NCBI GenBank assembly: GCA_009930495.1 | Contig: RZYB01000008.1 | Span: forward strand, 1 to 36,633 | Direction of reading: 5' to 3' | DNA: 36,633 nucleotides | Source: Deltaproteobacteria bacterium | Lineage (GTDB): Bacteria > Desulfobacterota > Desulfovibrionia > Desulfovibrionales > Desulfomicrobiaceae | Shown: piece by piece, positions 16,201 through 24,749 of the stretch | How the letters are laid out: every line of letters starts with the position of its first letter | How positions within the stretch are numbered: position 1 is the first letter of the stretch | The notes under the pieces: model-generated | Seen by the model: only the letters and a program-made list of their open reading frames with translations | Databases searched by the model: none | Told to the model about the DNA's origin: nothing | Program-made: the position numbers and the translations under genes

Positions 16201-17400
16201 AGCGCCAGCGGTCAGGCCAATCTGCATTTCCGGATTGGTGGCAGCCTGGGCGCGCCAACCCTGACGGGCTCGGCCCAGGTCGCCAACGCAACCTATGAAA
16301 ACCACCGCACCGGGACCCGGCTGACCGGTATCCAGGGATCGGCGCGGGCCGACAACTCCACGATCACGCTGGCCCTGACCGGCGCCGACGACCAAGACGG
16401 GCGCGTCGAAACCCAGGCCACGATCGATCTCCAAAGCCGGACCCATGCCGCCGCCATCTCACTGCGCAAGGCCCGGCTTCTGCGTCTGGACTCCATGCAC
16501 AGCACGATCGACGGCATCCTGAACATACGTGGCCAGAAAACCCAAACCCGGATTCGCGGCGACCTGACCCTTGATCCATCGGAATACCGACTGCCCCGTT
16601 CCACCCCGGCCAACCTGCCCGACATCGATGTCACCCGGATCAACGCGCCGGCCACCCAAACGCCTCCGCCGCGCCCGCCAAGCGCCCTTGGCGTGGACCT
16701 GGACATCGGACTGAACATACCGGGGCGCTTTTTCGTCACGGGACGGGGGCTGAACTCCGAATGGTCCGGCGCGATCTCGATTCAAGGCGCGCATGTGGCG
16801 CCACGCATCGCCGGAACAGCGCGCTTGATCCGGGGCCGGTTCGAGTTTCTGGACCGGATTTTCAATCTGACCCAAGGTTCGCTAAGCTTGGACGGATCAT
16901 CTCCGCCCAACCCCTATTTGGACGTCACCGGTCAAACCAGGGTTCTGGAAACCACGGCCATGGTCCACCTGCACGGACCGGCCAAAAACTTCCGCGTCAG
17001 CCTGTCCTCGAATCCGGTCCTGCCCGCCGACGAAATCCTGGCCCTGGTTCTTTTTGGTCGTTCCTCGCACCAGATTTCGCCGCTCCAAGCCGTCCGGCTG
17101 GCAGGAGCCGCAGCCGAGCTGACCGGCATCGGCGCGACTCCGGAATTCTTCGGCGCGATAAAAAAGAGCCTGGGCTTGCAGGAGATAACCGTGGACAAGG
17201 ACGAGGACGAGGACGACGCCACCAATGTCGGCCTTGGAGGGTATGTGGGCGACACCTACTATGTCCGCACCCAGCGCAGCGTATCCGGGCAGGACAAAAC
17301 CAAGGTCGAAATCCAGCTGACACCGAGAATCAGCGTTGAAACAGAAATCGGCGCGGACTCCCGCCAGGGCGGCGGCGTAACCTGGAAGCACGAATACTGA
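13210..17400 (+). CDS. tamB: TamB, inner-membrane partner of TamA (DUF490)
   Basis: This is a very long envelope protein of 1396 residues. It has one N-terminal membrane segment (WSCLALLLLASLFVTLTL, about residues 12-29), a long periplasmic stretch of alternating beta strands rich in Asn/Thr/Leu as in AsmA/TamB-like lipid-transfer tubes, and a C-terminal TamB (DUF490) domain with ARLIRGRFEFLDRIFNL, GSLSLDG, LPADEILALVLFGR and a terminal VTWKHEY. TamB bridges the inner membrane to TamA and is linked to outer-membrane protein insertion and phospholipid transport. An acidic run (DKDEDEDD) sits near residue 1335. The start overlaps the tamA stop (TGATG), so the two are translationally coupled. 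No internal frameshift was seen. Confidence 0.94.
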   Translation: MANRRGVRIIGWSCLALLLLASLFVTLTLSTDMGRRALLSIISALAAGPDLRVEARDLDFNDGPRLGYLAISDATGIWLEARNIVFVPELWPMLRGKPSLRRFSVAEIRLERLPGTNSSTAASPPDPMSIQIRQARVERLLLGQHVFGQQASLAVHGGMRLGPDKSTVHATITRQDRADAASLAATLTSAEIHLALELRENPGGLLHSLLDLSEGEGITARVAGHGPRHACPIQISASVSRLFDLAGNATLALTDTLDTTWDVRLDLGAGLLRHAPNFPPTIETTGRARWRKGRANLSKLELRNQAMTMSANATWENNILELKTQGTATDLAWLMPKGVRTGKTEANATLRLDPRNVTLTATTHIEDWAIQDRPVSGHLNATCALTPNLKTWRTKASAVLWQQRPDHEAIKANATLAGNATAISLEGLNLSTSRLHLDMTGGIDERVRLDSDLKLRDLSLPGTGPLRGRVQTRVSGVLKNDGPCFSGRITASAEHLTGLPEVARLLLGPKPELDAAISISPDLIRINPVRLAAPTTVTLHGEFHPRDSLFSARVKASRPELQSHGIKLQSPSLDGNVTGTPSDFAINLAARARDFSQDNIVLTKPKLWGKITGLPERPHVDLTVQAQAGGEAIDSRIRADWVNNQLVVANATLSLPGTHARFSGSVDPVATLPTGTVILDSERLDALGRALGLELRGSLSGTAHLTRDKSGSMARFQGQASRLSWDSLKIGSLNLDGIHGPDRPEATRLNLVVRDLTAWNARADHFAATITGTPQGLSAKLTLDHDASRTKFSTAANVTFPASTRRVEVHDLHGHILGQKLHLSRPLRIDAAPNRLGWNEIMLGWGAATIRTSGQMAARNTATVAIHGLDLDALSLIFPDMPHGQLDARLELAGSDPRPELDLRLDVTELRVDDTNSDLPPLAANITAGLRNNTLSVTGTITTPRIDMRAKGDFSCPVKLALEPLTLDLPPSTPITGSIAANPDLSLIPRLLRLDAQSASGQANLHFRIGGSLGAPTLTGSAQVANATYENHRTGTRLTGIQGSARADNSTITLALTGADDQDGRVETQATIDLQSRTHAAAISLRKARLLRLDSMHSTIDGILNIRGQKTQTRIRGDLTLDPSEYRLPRSTPANLPDIDVTRINAPATQTPPPRPPSALGVDLDIGLNIPGRFFVTGRGLNSEWSGAISIQGAHVAPRIAGTARLIRGRFEFLDRIFNLTQGSLSLDGSSPPNPYLDVTGQTRVLETTAMVHLHGPAKNFRVSLSSNPVLPADEILALVLFGRSSHQISPLQAVRLAGAAAELTGIGATPEFFGAIKKSLGLQEITVDKDEDEDDATNVGLGGYVGDTYYVRTQRSVSGQDKTKVEIQLTPRISVETEIGADSRQGGGVTWKHEY

Positions 17401-17406
17401 GCAGGG

Positions 17407-17643
17407 CTATTCCTCGTCGGCGGCGATTTTCTTGTTCACCAACGCCGCGATATCCCGTACCAACTGGCCGCGTTCCTGGGCCAGCTGCTTCCATTTCTTC
17501 TTCTCTTTTTTGACCGCTTCGATTGTTTGCAATAAATCCTGAATGGTATTGGCTGGATAGCCATATTTCCCATGCTTGCCCTTGCGCAGTTCTTCATCAT
17601 TGCGCTCTTTCAGGGCACGGAGTTGGCTGGAGGATAGAATCAT
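17407..17643 (-). CDS. small coiled-coil protein of unknown function
   Basis: This gene encodes 78 residues, strongly charged, with heptad-like Leu/Ile spacing through its second half (TIQDLLQTIEAVKKEKKKW) and a Lys/Gly-rich patch (KGKHGKYG) near residue 22. There is no signal peptide, membrane segment or known motif. It starts 39 bases after the stop of the PilB-like ATPase on the same strand and ends 6 bases from the convergent tamB stop, so co-transcription with the ATPase is likely. No clear ribosome site precedes the ATG at 17643. The amino-acid pattern looks like a real soluble protein rather than a shadow frame, but I do not recognise the family. Confidence 0.6.
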   Translation of the reverse strand: MILSSSQLRALKERNDEELRKGKHGKYGYPANTIQDLLQTIEAVKKEKKKWKQLAQERGQLVRDIAALVNKKIAADEE

Positions 17644-17682
17644 TGGATTTTGGTTGGATACAATTTATGAAAAACCATGCGA

Positions 17683-19785
17683 TCACCCCGTGGCGGCCCG
17701 AATCTGATCCATGTCCGTCAACCCCCGGAGCATCTTGAGCATGCCATCCTGTTTCAAGGTCAACATACCATCGGCCACGGCCTGCCCACGGATTTCCTCG
17801 GTGGGCTTGCGATGCTTGATGAGCACCTTGAGCCCCGGCGAATTGACCATCAGCTCGTGCACGCCGATGCGCCCCTTATACCCGCCGACACACTGGGGAC
17901 ATCCGACCTTGCGGTACAGGGTTCGCGGGCCGTTCAAAAATTCCTTGGCCTGCTCCTCGAATCCCGGACCGAATTCCTGGGCCAGTTCGTCCAACTCCAT
18001 GTCGCTGGGCACATAGGCCTCCTTGCAGTTTGGACACAAGGTCTTGACCAAACGCTGCGCCAGGACGCCCAGCAGGGAATCCGCGAAATTGAACGGGTCC
18101 AGGTCCATGTCCAATAACCGGGTCACGGTTTCCGGCGCCGAATTGGTATGCAGGGTGGACAGCACCAAATGGCCGGTCAAGGACGCCTCGACGCCGATAT
18201 GCGAGGTTTCCTTGTCGCGCATTTCACCGATCATGATCACATCGGGATCGGCGCGCAAAAATGAACGCAGGGCCGAGGCAAACGTCAGGCCGATCTTGGG
18301 CTGGACCTGGACCTGACGCAGGCCTTCCTGGGTGATTTCCACGGGGTCCTCGGCCGTCCAAATTTTCCGCTCCGGAGTATTGATGTAACTCACCGCCGAA
18401 TGAAGCGTTGTCGTCTTGCCGGAGCCGGTAGGCCCGACCACCAACAACAAGCCATAGGGCTTGTAGACCATGCGCTCGAAATTGTTTTTATTTTGGGGGG
18501 TGAGCCCAAGCTTGTCCAAGGGCAGGGGTTTGCCCGAAGCCAACACGCGCAAAACCACGTCCTCCATCCCTTCCAGGGTGGGAATGGTGGCCATGCGATA
18601 TTCCACGACCTTGTTCCGATCCGGCAACTTGATCTTGATCTTGCCATCCTGGGGCAAACGGCGCTCGGCAATATCCAGATTGGCCATGATCTTCAGGCGG
18701 GAGACAATGGGCTTGGCCAGGGCCAGGCGGACCCGACGAAACTCGAAACAGGTCCCGTCCAGACGGAAACGAAACAGACAGTACCGGGAATGCGGGTTGG
18801 GTTCGATGTGGATGTCGGACACGTTCTTTCGCCACGCCTCGACCAGCAAGGCGTTGACCATGCGCACCACCTCGCTGTCCTGCTCGGTCAACTCGCCGTC
18901 CATCTCCTCCATGGCCTCGGCATCGCTGTCGACCTCCTCGTCAAAGGCCGCGGCCAGGGCCTCGCCCGCTCCGAGCTGCTTGTAAAAATGCTCGATGAAC
19001 TGTTCCAGATCCGGGGCCAGGGTCACCTTGGCACGGATTCCGGACGTGCCATAGATGAATCGAATCTCATCGAGACGACCAAGGTCGAAGGGATTTGTCA
19101 TGAGCACGATGATCGCGTTGCCGTCCTGCTCGTAGGGGACCCACCCATACTGCTTTAAAAAATCCGGATCCAGCCGGCGCTTCTCGAACAACTCAAACGG
19201 CGGTTCCTTGCCCGCCGAAAAAGGCACGAATTCCGTTTTGTAGAAACGTGCCAGACTTTCCCCCAGATCGGCTTTCCGAATCTTGAACGACGCCATGAGT
19301 GCCGCGTCCGGGTCGTTGTCCGTGTCGGCCAAAACCGTGTTCAGTTGCTCTGGAGTGACCAGTTTTTGATCGAGCAGATAGGAGTACCGGCTGGAACTGG
19401 TTGGCGCCGGGCGAGGCGCCAAGGCCTTGATACGTTGCTCGATCCCCGGGAAATCCGGATCGAGCTGCATGACCTTCTCGAAAATTTCCCGCGCCGTGTG
19501 CGGATCATCCTGGTGCTGATAAATGAGACCTGCCCGAAAATAGAGCTTGGCCGCGATTTTAGGGGGATATTCATTCTCGCCAAGAACCTTCAGCGTGACC
19601 TCGGCCTGCTCCTGGACCTTGCCAAGCTTGCTCAGGCTGTCGAGCATCAGTCGGACCATGTCGTAACTGCGCACCCCCTGGGCATAGCCGGTTCTGCAGA
19701 CGCGCACGACGCCGGCGTGGTCATCATTGGCGAACAAAGACCACGCCTTGGACAATAATTGTTCCTCGGTCAACGGAGTATCCAT
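17683..19785 (-). CDS. PilB/GspE-type ATPase with TPR-like N-terminus
   Basis: This is a hexameric ATPase of the type IV pilus/type II secretion family, complete at 700 residues. Residues about 1-125 form helical TPR-like repeats (AKLYFRAGLIYQHQDDPHTA). An MshEN/GspE N-terminal domain follows (LLDQKLVTPEQLNTVLAD), then an acidic stretch, then the ATPase: SDIHIEP, ERRLPQDGKIKIKL, Walker A GPTGSGKTTT, Asp box TAEDPVE, Walker B DPDVIMIGEMRD and His box LVLSTLHTNSA. A C-terminal tetracysteine (CPNC and CPQC) binds zinc. All catalytic motifs are intact. The ATG at 19785 has GGTGAG 8 bases upstream; a GTG at 19794 lies too close to that site. No pilC, pilT, pilin or gsp genes are adjacent, so I cannot tell pilus from secretion use and give no symbol. 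Confidence 0.93.
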   Translation of the reverse strand: MDTPLTEEQLLSKAWSLFANDDHAGVVRVCRTGYAQGVRSYDMVRLMLDSLSKLGKVQEQAEVTLKVLGENEYPPKIAAKLYFRAGLIYQHQDDPHTAREIFEKVMQLDPDFPGIEQRIKALAPRPAPTSSSRYSYLLDQKLVTPEQLNTVLADTDNDPDAALMASFKIRKADLGESLARFYKTEFVPFSAGKEPPFELFEKRRLDPDFLKQYGWVPYEQDGNAIIVLMTNPFDLGRLDEIRFIYGTSGIRAKVTLAPDLEQFIEHFYKQLGAGEALAAAFDEEVDSDAEAMEEMDGELTEQDSEVVRMVNALLVEAWRKNVSDIHIEPNPHSRYCLFRFRLDGTCFEFRRVRLALAKPIVSRLKIMANLDIAERRLPQDGKIKIKLPDRNKVVEYRMATIPTLEGMEDVVLRVLASGKPLPLDKLGLTPQNKNNFERMVYKPYGLLLVVGPTGSGKTTTLHSAVSYINTPERKIWTAEDPVEITQEGLRQVQVQPKIGLTFASALRSFLRADPDVIMIGEMRDKETSHIGVEASLTGHLVLSTLHTNSAPETVTRLLDMDLDPFNFADSLLGVLAQRLVKTLCPNCKEAYVPSDMELDELAQEFGPGFEEQAKEFLNGPRTLYRKVGCPQCVGGYKGRIGVHELMVNSPGLKVLIKHRKPTEEIRGQAVADGMLTLKQDGMLKMLRGLTDMDQIRAATG

Positions 19786-19811
19786 CGAATGCACTCACCA
19801 CGATTTGAAAA

Positions 19812-19841
19812 TCATTACGCTTTTGATCATCCCCCTAACAA
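19812..19841 (-). promoter_or_regulatory. possible sigma70 promoter for the TPR-PilB ATPase
   Basis: On the minus strand TTGTTA (19841-19836), 18 bases and TAATGA (19817-19812) lie about 27 bases upstream of the ATPase start. The -35 part overlaps the T-tract of the ilvC terminator. Both hexamers are imperfect, so this rests on position as much as on sequence. Confidence 0.3.
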
Positions 19842-19872
19842 AAAACCGGATCGCCCGAAAGGGCAATCCGGT
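19838..19872 (-). terminator. Rho-independent terminator of the ilv operon
   Basis: A 12-bp stem with one mismatch (arms 19845-19856 and 19861-19872, ACCGGATCGCCC / GGGCAATCCGGT) carries a tetraloop. On the minus strand it is followed by a run of T at 19845-19840. It lies 48 bases after the ilvC stop and ends the long minus-strand operon. Confidence 0.92.
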
Positions 19873-19920
19873 GTCGCGACAAACCGACAGCAACCACCAA
19901 GGACGGGTGGTCGCGCCAGA

Positions 19921-20922
<1,002 letters not shown>

Positions 20923-20969
20923 TCAGTGATTGTTTCCCGCCCATTGGGGCAAGTCTTTATCGATCGGAA

Positions 20970-21458
20970 TCAGTCCGCCAGCTGCATGCTGCGACGCATG
21001 GCCACCGTGCCGGCCCGGACAAACTCCTTGATGCCGAAACGCTGCAACAAGGTGACGATGGCCTTGATCTTTTCCTGATCCCCGGTCACTTCCAGGGTCA
21101 GTTCGTCGGCGCTGACGTCCACGACCTTGCAGCGAAAAATATCGGCCACCCGCAGAATTTCCGCCCGTTTGGAGTCGTCCGCGCCGATTTTCATGAGCAC
21201 GATCTCCCGTTCCACGGCCTGAAGGTGGGTCAAATCGACGACCTTGACGACCGTGACGAGCTTGTGCAGCTGCTTGATGATCTGTTCGATGATCTGCTCA
21301 TCGCCGCTGGTGCAAATAGTGATATGTGAAACCCCGTTTTCCAGGGTCGGACCGACGTTCAGGGTTTCAATATTGAAGCCACGGCCGCTGAACAGCCCGA
21401 CCACCCGGGACAGCACGCCAGGCTCGTTCTCCACCAGAATTGAAAGAATGTGTCGCAT
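20970..21458 (-). CDS. ilvN: acetolactate synthase small (regulatory) subunit
   Basis: This regulatory subunit activates the IlvB catalytic subunit and confers feedback inhibition by branched-chain amino acids. The 162-residue protein starts with the ACT domain (HILSILVENEPGVLSRVVGLFSGRGFNI begins the first, quoted here as HILSILVENEPGVLSRV) and has the conserved tail ELTLEVTGDQEKIKA followed by GIKEFVRAGTVAM. The length matches the full two-domain IlvH/IlvN form. AGGAGG stands just upstream of the ATG at 21458, and the gene begins 8 bases after the ilvB stop, so coupled translation is likely. Confidence 0.97.
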   Translation of the reverse strand: MRHILSILVENEPGVLSRVVGLFSGRGFNIETLNVGPTLENGVSHITICTSGDEQIIEQIIKQLHKLVTVVKVVDLTHLQAVEREIVLMKIGADDSKRAEILRVADIFRCKVVDVSADELTLEVTGDQEKIKAIVTLLQRFGIKEFVRAGTVAMRRSMQLAD

Positions 21459-21466
21459 TCGCCCTC

Positions 21467-23155
21467 CTAGACCAGAAGCATTTCAGACAAGGCCGCGCCA
21501 GCGGGCACCATGGGCGCCACGTTCTCCTCGGGCTCGACCCGCACATCCACCACCACCGGTCCTGGATGGGCAAAGGCCTTGCGTAGGGTCGGCTCCAAAT
21601 CCTCGGGATTCTCGACAAGAAAGCCCTCGGCGCCGTACGCCTTGGCCAAGGCCACGAAATCCGGATTGGTGTGCAAACAGGTGGCGCAATAATTCCGGCC
21701 ATAGAAAAGTTCCTGCCATTGCCGGACCATGCCCAGATAGCCATTGTTGAGAATGACGATCTTGACCGGCACCTTGTAGCTGACCACCGTGGCCAGCTCC
21801 TGAATGTTCATCTGGATGGAGCCGTCGCCGGCGATATCCACGACCAGCTTGTCCGGAAAGGCGAACTGCGCGCCCACGGCCGCCGGAAACCCATAGCCCA
21901 TGGTTCCCAATCCGCCCGAGGTGAGCAGGGTGCGAGGTTTCCGGTACGTGTAGAACTGGGCGGCCCACATCTGATTCTGACCGACCTCGGTGGAGATGAT
22001 CGCCTCGCCGTTCGAGAGCTCGTGAATCTTCTCCACCACCCACTGCGGTTTAATGTACTTCCCGTTCCGGGCATAGCTCAGGGGATGTTCGGTTCGCATC
22101 CGGGCCAGGGAGTCAACCCAATCCCCGTGCCTGGCGGTCCAGTCCGAAATGTTCATCTTGTCCAGCTCTTCCATGCAGCCGGCCAACCCCTGCTTGCAAT
22201 CCGCGACAATGGGCACGTCCACCTCCACATTCTTGCTGATGGACGTGGGATCGATGTCGATATGGATGATCTTGGCCTTGGCGGCAAAAGCGTTGACCCT
22301 TCCCGTGACCCGATCATCGAATCGGGCGCCCACGGAAATGAGCAAGTCGCAACTGTTGATGGCCATGTTGGCCGTGTACGTGCCGTGCATGCCCAGCATC
22401 CCCAGCCACAACGGATGGTCGCCGGGAAACGCGCCCAGTCCCATCAGCGTGGTGGTCACGGGCAGGTGAAACTGTTCGGCCAGGGCGCGCAACTCCGGGG
22501 CGCTGTCCGAGGACACGACCCCGCCGCCAGCGTAGATGACCGGCCGGGAGCTCTGGGCAATGAGTTCGGCCGCCTTGCGCAACTGCTTGCGATTAGGACT
22601 GTAGTTGGGGTTGTAACTGCGCATGGAGATCGTTTCCGGATAGGAGAACTCCGTCTTGGCGTTGACCACGTTTTTCGGCAGATCGACCAGGACAGGGCCT
22701 GGGCGCCCTGTCCTGGCGATATAAAAGGCCTGCTTGATCGTCGCGGCCAGATCCGCGACATTTTTCACCAAATAGTTATGCTTGGTGCAGGGCCGGGTAA
22801 TGCCGACGATGTCGGCTTCCTGAAAGGCGTCGTTGCCGATCAGCTGCGTCGGCACCTGCCCCGTGAACACGACCAAGGGAATGGAATCCATGTATGCCGT
22901 GGCGATTCCGGTCACGGTGTTGGTCGCGCCGGGACCGGAAGTGACCAGACAAACGCCCACCTTGCCCGATGCCCTGGCGTATCCATCGGCGGCATGAACC
23001 GCGGCCTGTTCATGACGAACCAGAATGTGACGAATCGGATGCTTGGGAAGTTCATCGTAAATATCGATAACCGCCCCTCCGGGAAATCCGAAAATAAGGT
23101 CCACTCCTTCCCGCTTGAGACACTCCATCAAAATTTGGGCACCGGTGAGCACCAT
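21467..23155 (-). CDS. ilvB: acetolactate synthase large (catalytic) subunit
   Basis: This thiamine-diphosphate and FAD enzyme condenses two pyruvates, or pyruvate with 2-oxobutyrate, at the start of branched-chain amino-acid synthesis. The 562-residue protein has the N-terminal ThDP-binding part with the catalytic Glu in [16 protein letters not shown], the central FAD domain ([10 protein letters not shown]), and the C-terminal ThDP motif starting [12 protein letters not shown] and ending [12 protein letters not shown]. All key parts are present and unbroken. The ATG at 23155 lies 6 bases after the DUF465 stop and is preceded by AGGAGG at a rather long spacing. No leader-peptide attenuator is visible, because genes are packed directly upstream. 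Confidence 0.98.
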   Translation of the reverse strand: MVLTGAQILMECLKREGVDLIFGFPGGAVIDIYDELPKHPIRHILVRHEQAAVHAADGYARASGKVGVCLVTSGPGATNTVTGIATAYMDSIPLVVFTGQVPTQLIGNDAFQEADIVGITRPCTKHNYLVKNVADLAATIKQAFYIARTGRPGPVLVDLPKNVVNAKTEFSYPETISMRSYNPNYSPNRKQLRKAAELIAQSSRPVIYAGGGVVSSDSAPELRALAEQFHLPVTTTLMGLGAFPGDHPLWLGMLGMHGTYTANMAINSCDLLISVGARFDDRVTGRVNAFAAKAKIIHIDIDPTSISKNVEVDVPIVADCKQGLAGCMEELDKMNISDWTARHGDWVDSLARMRTEHPLSYARNGKYIKPQWVVEKIHELSNGEAIISTEVGQNQMWAAQFYTYRKPRTLLTSGGLGTMGYGFPAAVGAQFAFPDKLVVDIAGDGSIQMNIQELATVVSYKVPVKIVILNNGYLGMVRQWQELFYGRNYCATCLHTNPDFVALAKAYGAEGFLVENPEDLEPTLRKAFAHPGPVVVDVRVEPEENVAPMVPAGAALSEMLLV

Positions 23156-23161
23156 GACGTC

Positions 23162-23392
23162 CTACGCCTCCTGACGCTTGTATTTCTCGAGAAGAGCCTG
23201 AATCTTGGTTTTTCCGGCCAGCTTCTTTTTCTTGTATTCCTTCACCTCGAGTTCCTCGCCGGGCGACAAGGCCGCCTTGCCGGAATACCGTTCCAGGATT
23301 TTTTCAAATCCGACATGTTCTTCCCACAGAGCTCTGAGTTCCTCGTCGTGCTCCAGATGAGCCGCCACTAGTTCGAGGTCTTGCTGTTCCAT
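23162..23392 (-). CDS. DUF465 (YdcH-like) small helical protein
   Basis: This 76-residue charged protein is predicted all-helical. The C-terminal half (EVKEYKKKKLAGKTKIQALL) has the Lys-rich pattern of the DUF465/YdcH family, whose role is unknown. The N-terminal half is acidic. It ends 6 bases before ilvB and starts 30 bases after the DUF167 gene, with AGGA-type bases upstream (GAACGTCC region is GGAGAACG on the minus strand). Its place in the ilv operon may be only for co-expression. Confidence 0.85.
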   Translation of the reverse strand: MEQQDLELVAAHLEHDEELRALWEEHVGFEKILERYSGKAALSPGEELEVKEYKKKKLAGKTKIQALLEKYKRQEA

Positions 23393-23422
23393 AGGACGTT
23401 CTCCTTACCGTTATGGTTTACC

Positions 23423-23728
23423 TTATGCCCGAGTAAGAATCAGATCCCACTCGGGCTCTTCCTCTGTGTGCAGAAGCAGACTTTTCTGCCGCGACGTGAG
23501 TCCCTGGTCCAGGCTGACTTGACCGGGCCGCAACCCCAAGGCCTTGGCGACAAAAGCGGTCAGCGCCGCGTTGGCCTTGTTGTCCACGGCCGGGGCCTGG
23601 AGGCGAATTTTCAGAAAATCACCGTGCATGCCGGCCAGTTCTGTTTTTTTTGCCCCGGGCTGAACCCAAACCGAAAGCCGCCATCCCTGTCTGGACCGGG
23701 TCGCATAAACCGGGCGCGCCGTCGTCAT
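23423..23728 (-). CDS. DUF167 (YggU) family protein
   Basis: This 101-residue protein has the DUF167/YggU core: VWVQPGAKKTEL near residue 21, then LKIRLQAPAVDNKANAALT and the final SRQKSLLL. The family is widespread and small, and its function is not established. It begins 3 bases after the yggT stop, so the pair is coupled; yggT-yggU adjacency is common in bacteria. There is no signal peptide or membrane segment. Confidence 0.92.
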   Translation of the reverse strand: MTTARPVYATRSRQGWRLSVWVQPGAKKTELAGMHGDFLKIRLQAPAVDNKANAALTAFVAKALGLRPGQVSLDQGLTSRQKSLLLHTEEEPEWDLILTRA

Positions 23729-23731
23729 TGA

Positions 23732-24025
23732 TCAGAACGCCACCTGCGTGAGCAGACGAGCCAGAAAAATCTGCACGAACTTGATACCCAGGACTACGAC
23801 AAAAGGAGAAAAATCAATACCACTAATATAGGTAAACGGCATCCATTTCCGGATGCGGTAAAAAACCGGTTCCGTCAGGGCGCGAATGCCCCGGACAATG
23901 GGATTATATGGATCGGGGTTGACCCAGGACAGAACGACTCCGGCGATGACAACCCAAAAATACAGGGACAAAACGGTGTCGACCACATAATAGATCGCGG
24001 CCGCGAGACTCGAAAAAACAGGCAT
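23732..24025 (-). CDS. YggT family integral membrane protein
   Basis: This 97-residue protein has two hydrophobic segments (about 6-32 and 72-92) on either side of the family signature VLSWVNPDPYNPIVRGIRAL plus TEPVFYRIRKWMPF. YggT proteins are inner-membrane proteins with suspected roles in osmotic tolerance or cell-envelope organisation; the exact role is not known. A GGAGGGG site stands 8 bases before the ATG at 24025. The gene follows the HAD phosphatase by 43 bases and precedes DUF167. Confidence 0.92.
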   Translation of the reverse strand: MPVFSSLAAAIYYVVDTVLSLYFWVVIAGVVLSWVNPDPYNPIVRGIRALTEPVFYRIRKWMPFTYISGIDFSPFVVVLGIKFVQIFLARLLTQVAF

Positions 24026-24068
24026 GAATGATTCCCCTCCAGCTCCAAAAGAATCGATGATCGATTAT

Positions 24069-24749
24069 TTAGCAAAAATCCCTCTCAAACCATTGCCGCA
24101 GTTCATGGAAACTGTCCACATGCAGCTTGGCCCGCAAATTCGGGTTGCGGTATGCCCAAAACGACACGCCGGCGCCAGCCGTGGTCAGCTGATCGACCTC
24201 TGAGTCTCCGATATAGGCCAGAGCGTCCACGGGCATCCCCCACGAACGCACGATAATGTTCAGCCCCTCCGGATCGGGCTTGGGGCGGGCCACCTTGGCC
24301 GCGGTCATGACCGGATCGAAAAACCGGGTCATGCCGAATCGTTCCAGAACCATCTCCATGGAATTGCGGCGGTTGGTGTTGATCGCCAGACGCATCCCAA
24401 GCCGTTCCAATCCGGCCAAAAGCTCGAAAATGCCAGGCTCCGGGATCATGCGGTCGATAAAATCCGCATAGGTCATGTGATGCTGCACGGCCCGGGCTTG
24501 GTCCATGCGTCCCGGCGGAATGATCCGGGCCAGGGCCGCGTCCACGGTATGCATGAAGGCATAGTCCTCGTCCTCGACGCTCATTTCCGGCAAACCCAGG
24601 GTGAAAAGGATATGATTATAGTAGTGCCGATTCACGTCGCGGGAGTCGAACAAAACCCCGTCGCAATCAAACACCACGCCCCGCACCTGACGCAAATCCG
24701 GTCGGTGCCTGGTCCGCAATGCGGCCGCGCCCACGGCGACGACCGTCAT
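24069..24749 (-). CDS. HAD-superfamily phosphatase (phosphoglycolate phosphatase-like)
   Basis: This is a 226-residue HAD hydrolase. The nucleophile motif [12 protein letters not shown] is near residues 25-36, motif II is INTNRR, motif III contains the Lys in [13 protein letters not shown], and motif IV is [16 protein letters not shown]. The helical cap between motifs I and II makes it a subfamily I enzyme of the Gph/PGMB type, acting on small phosphorylated metabolites; the substrate cannot be read from sequence. About 22 residues precede the domain and are Arg/Ala-rich. The ATG at 24749 overlaps the stop of the acyl-CoA ligase (ATGA), so translation is coupled. Confidence 0.9.
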   Translation of the reverse strand: MTVVAVGAAALRTRHRPDLRQVRGVVFDCDGVLFDSRDVNRHYYNHILFTLGLPEMSVEDEDYAFMHTVDAALARIIPPGRMDQARAVQHHMTYADFIDRMIPEPGIFELLAGLERLGMRLAINTNRRNSMEMVLERFGMTRFFDPVMTAAKVARPKPDPEGLNIIVRSWGMPVDALAYIGDSEVDQLTTAGAGVSFWAYRNPNLRAKLHVDSFHELRQWFERDFC

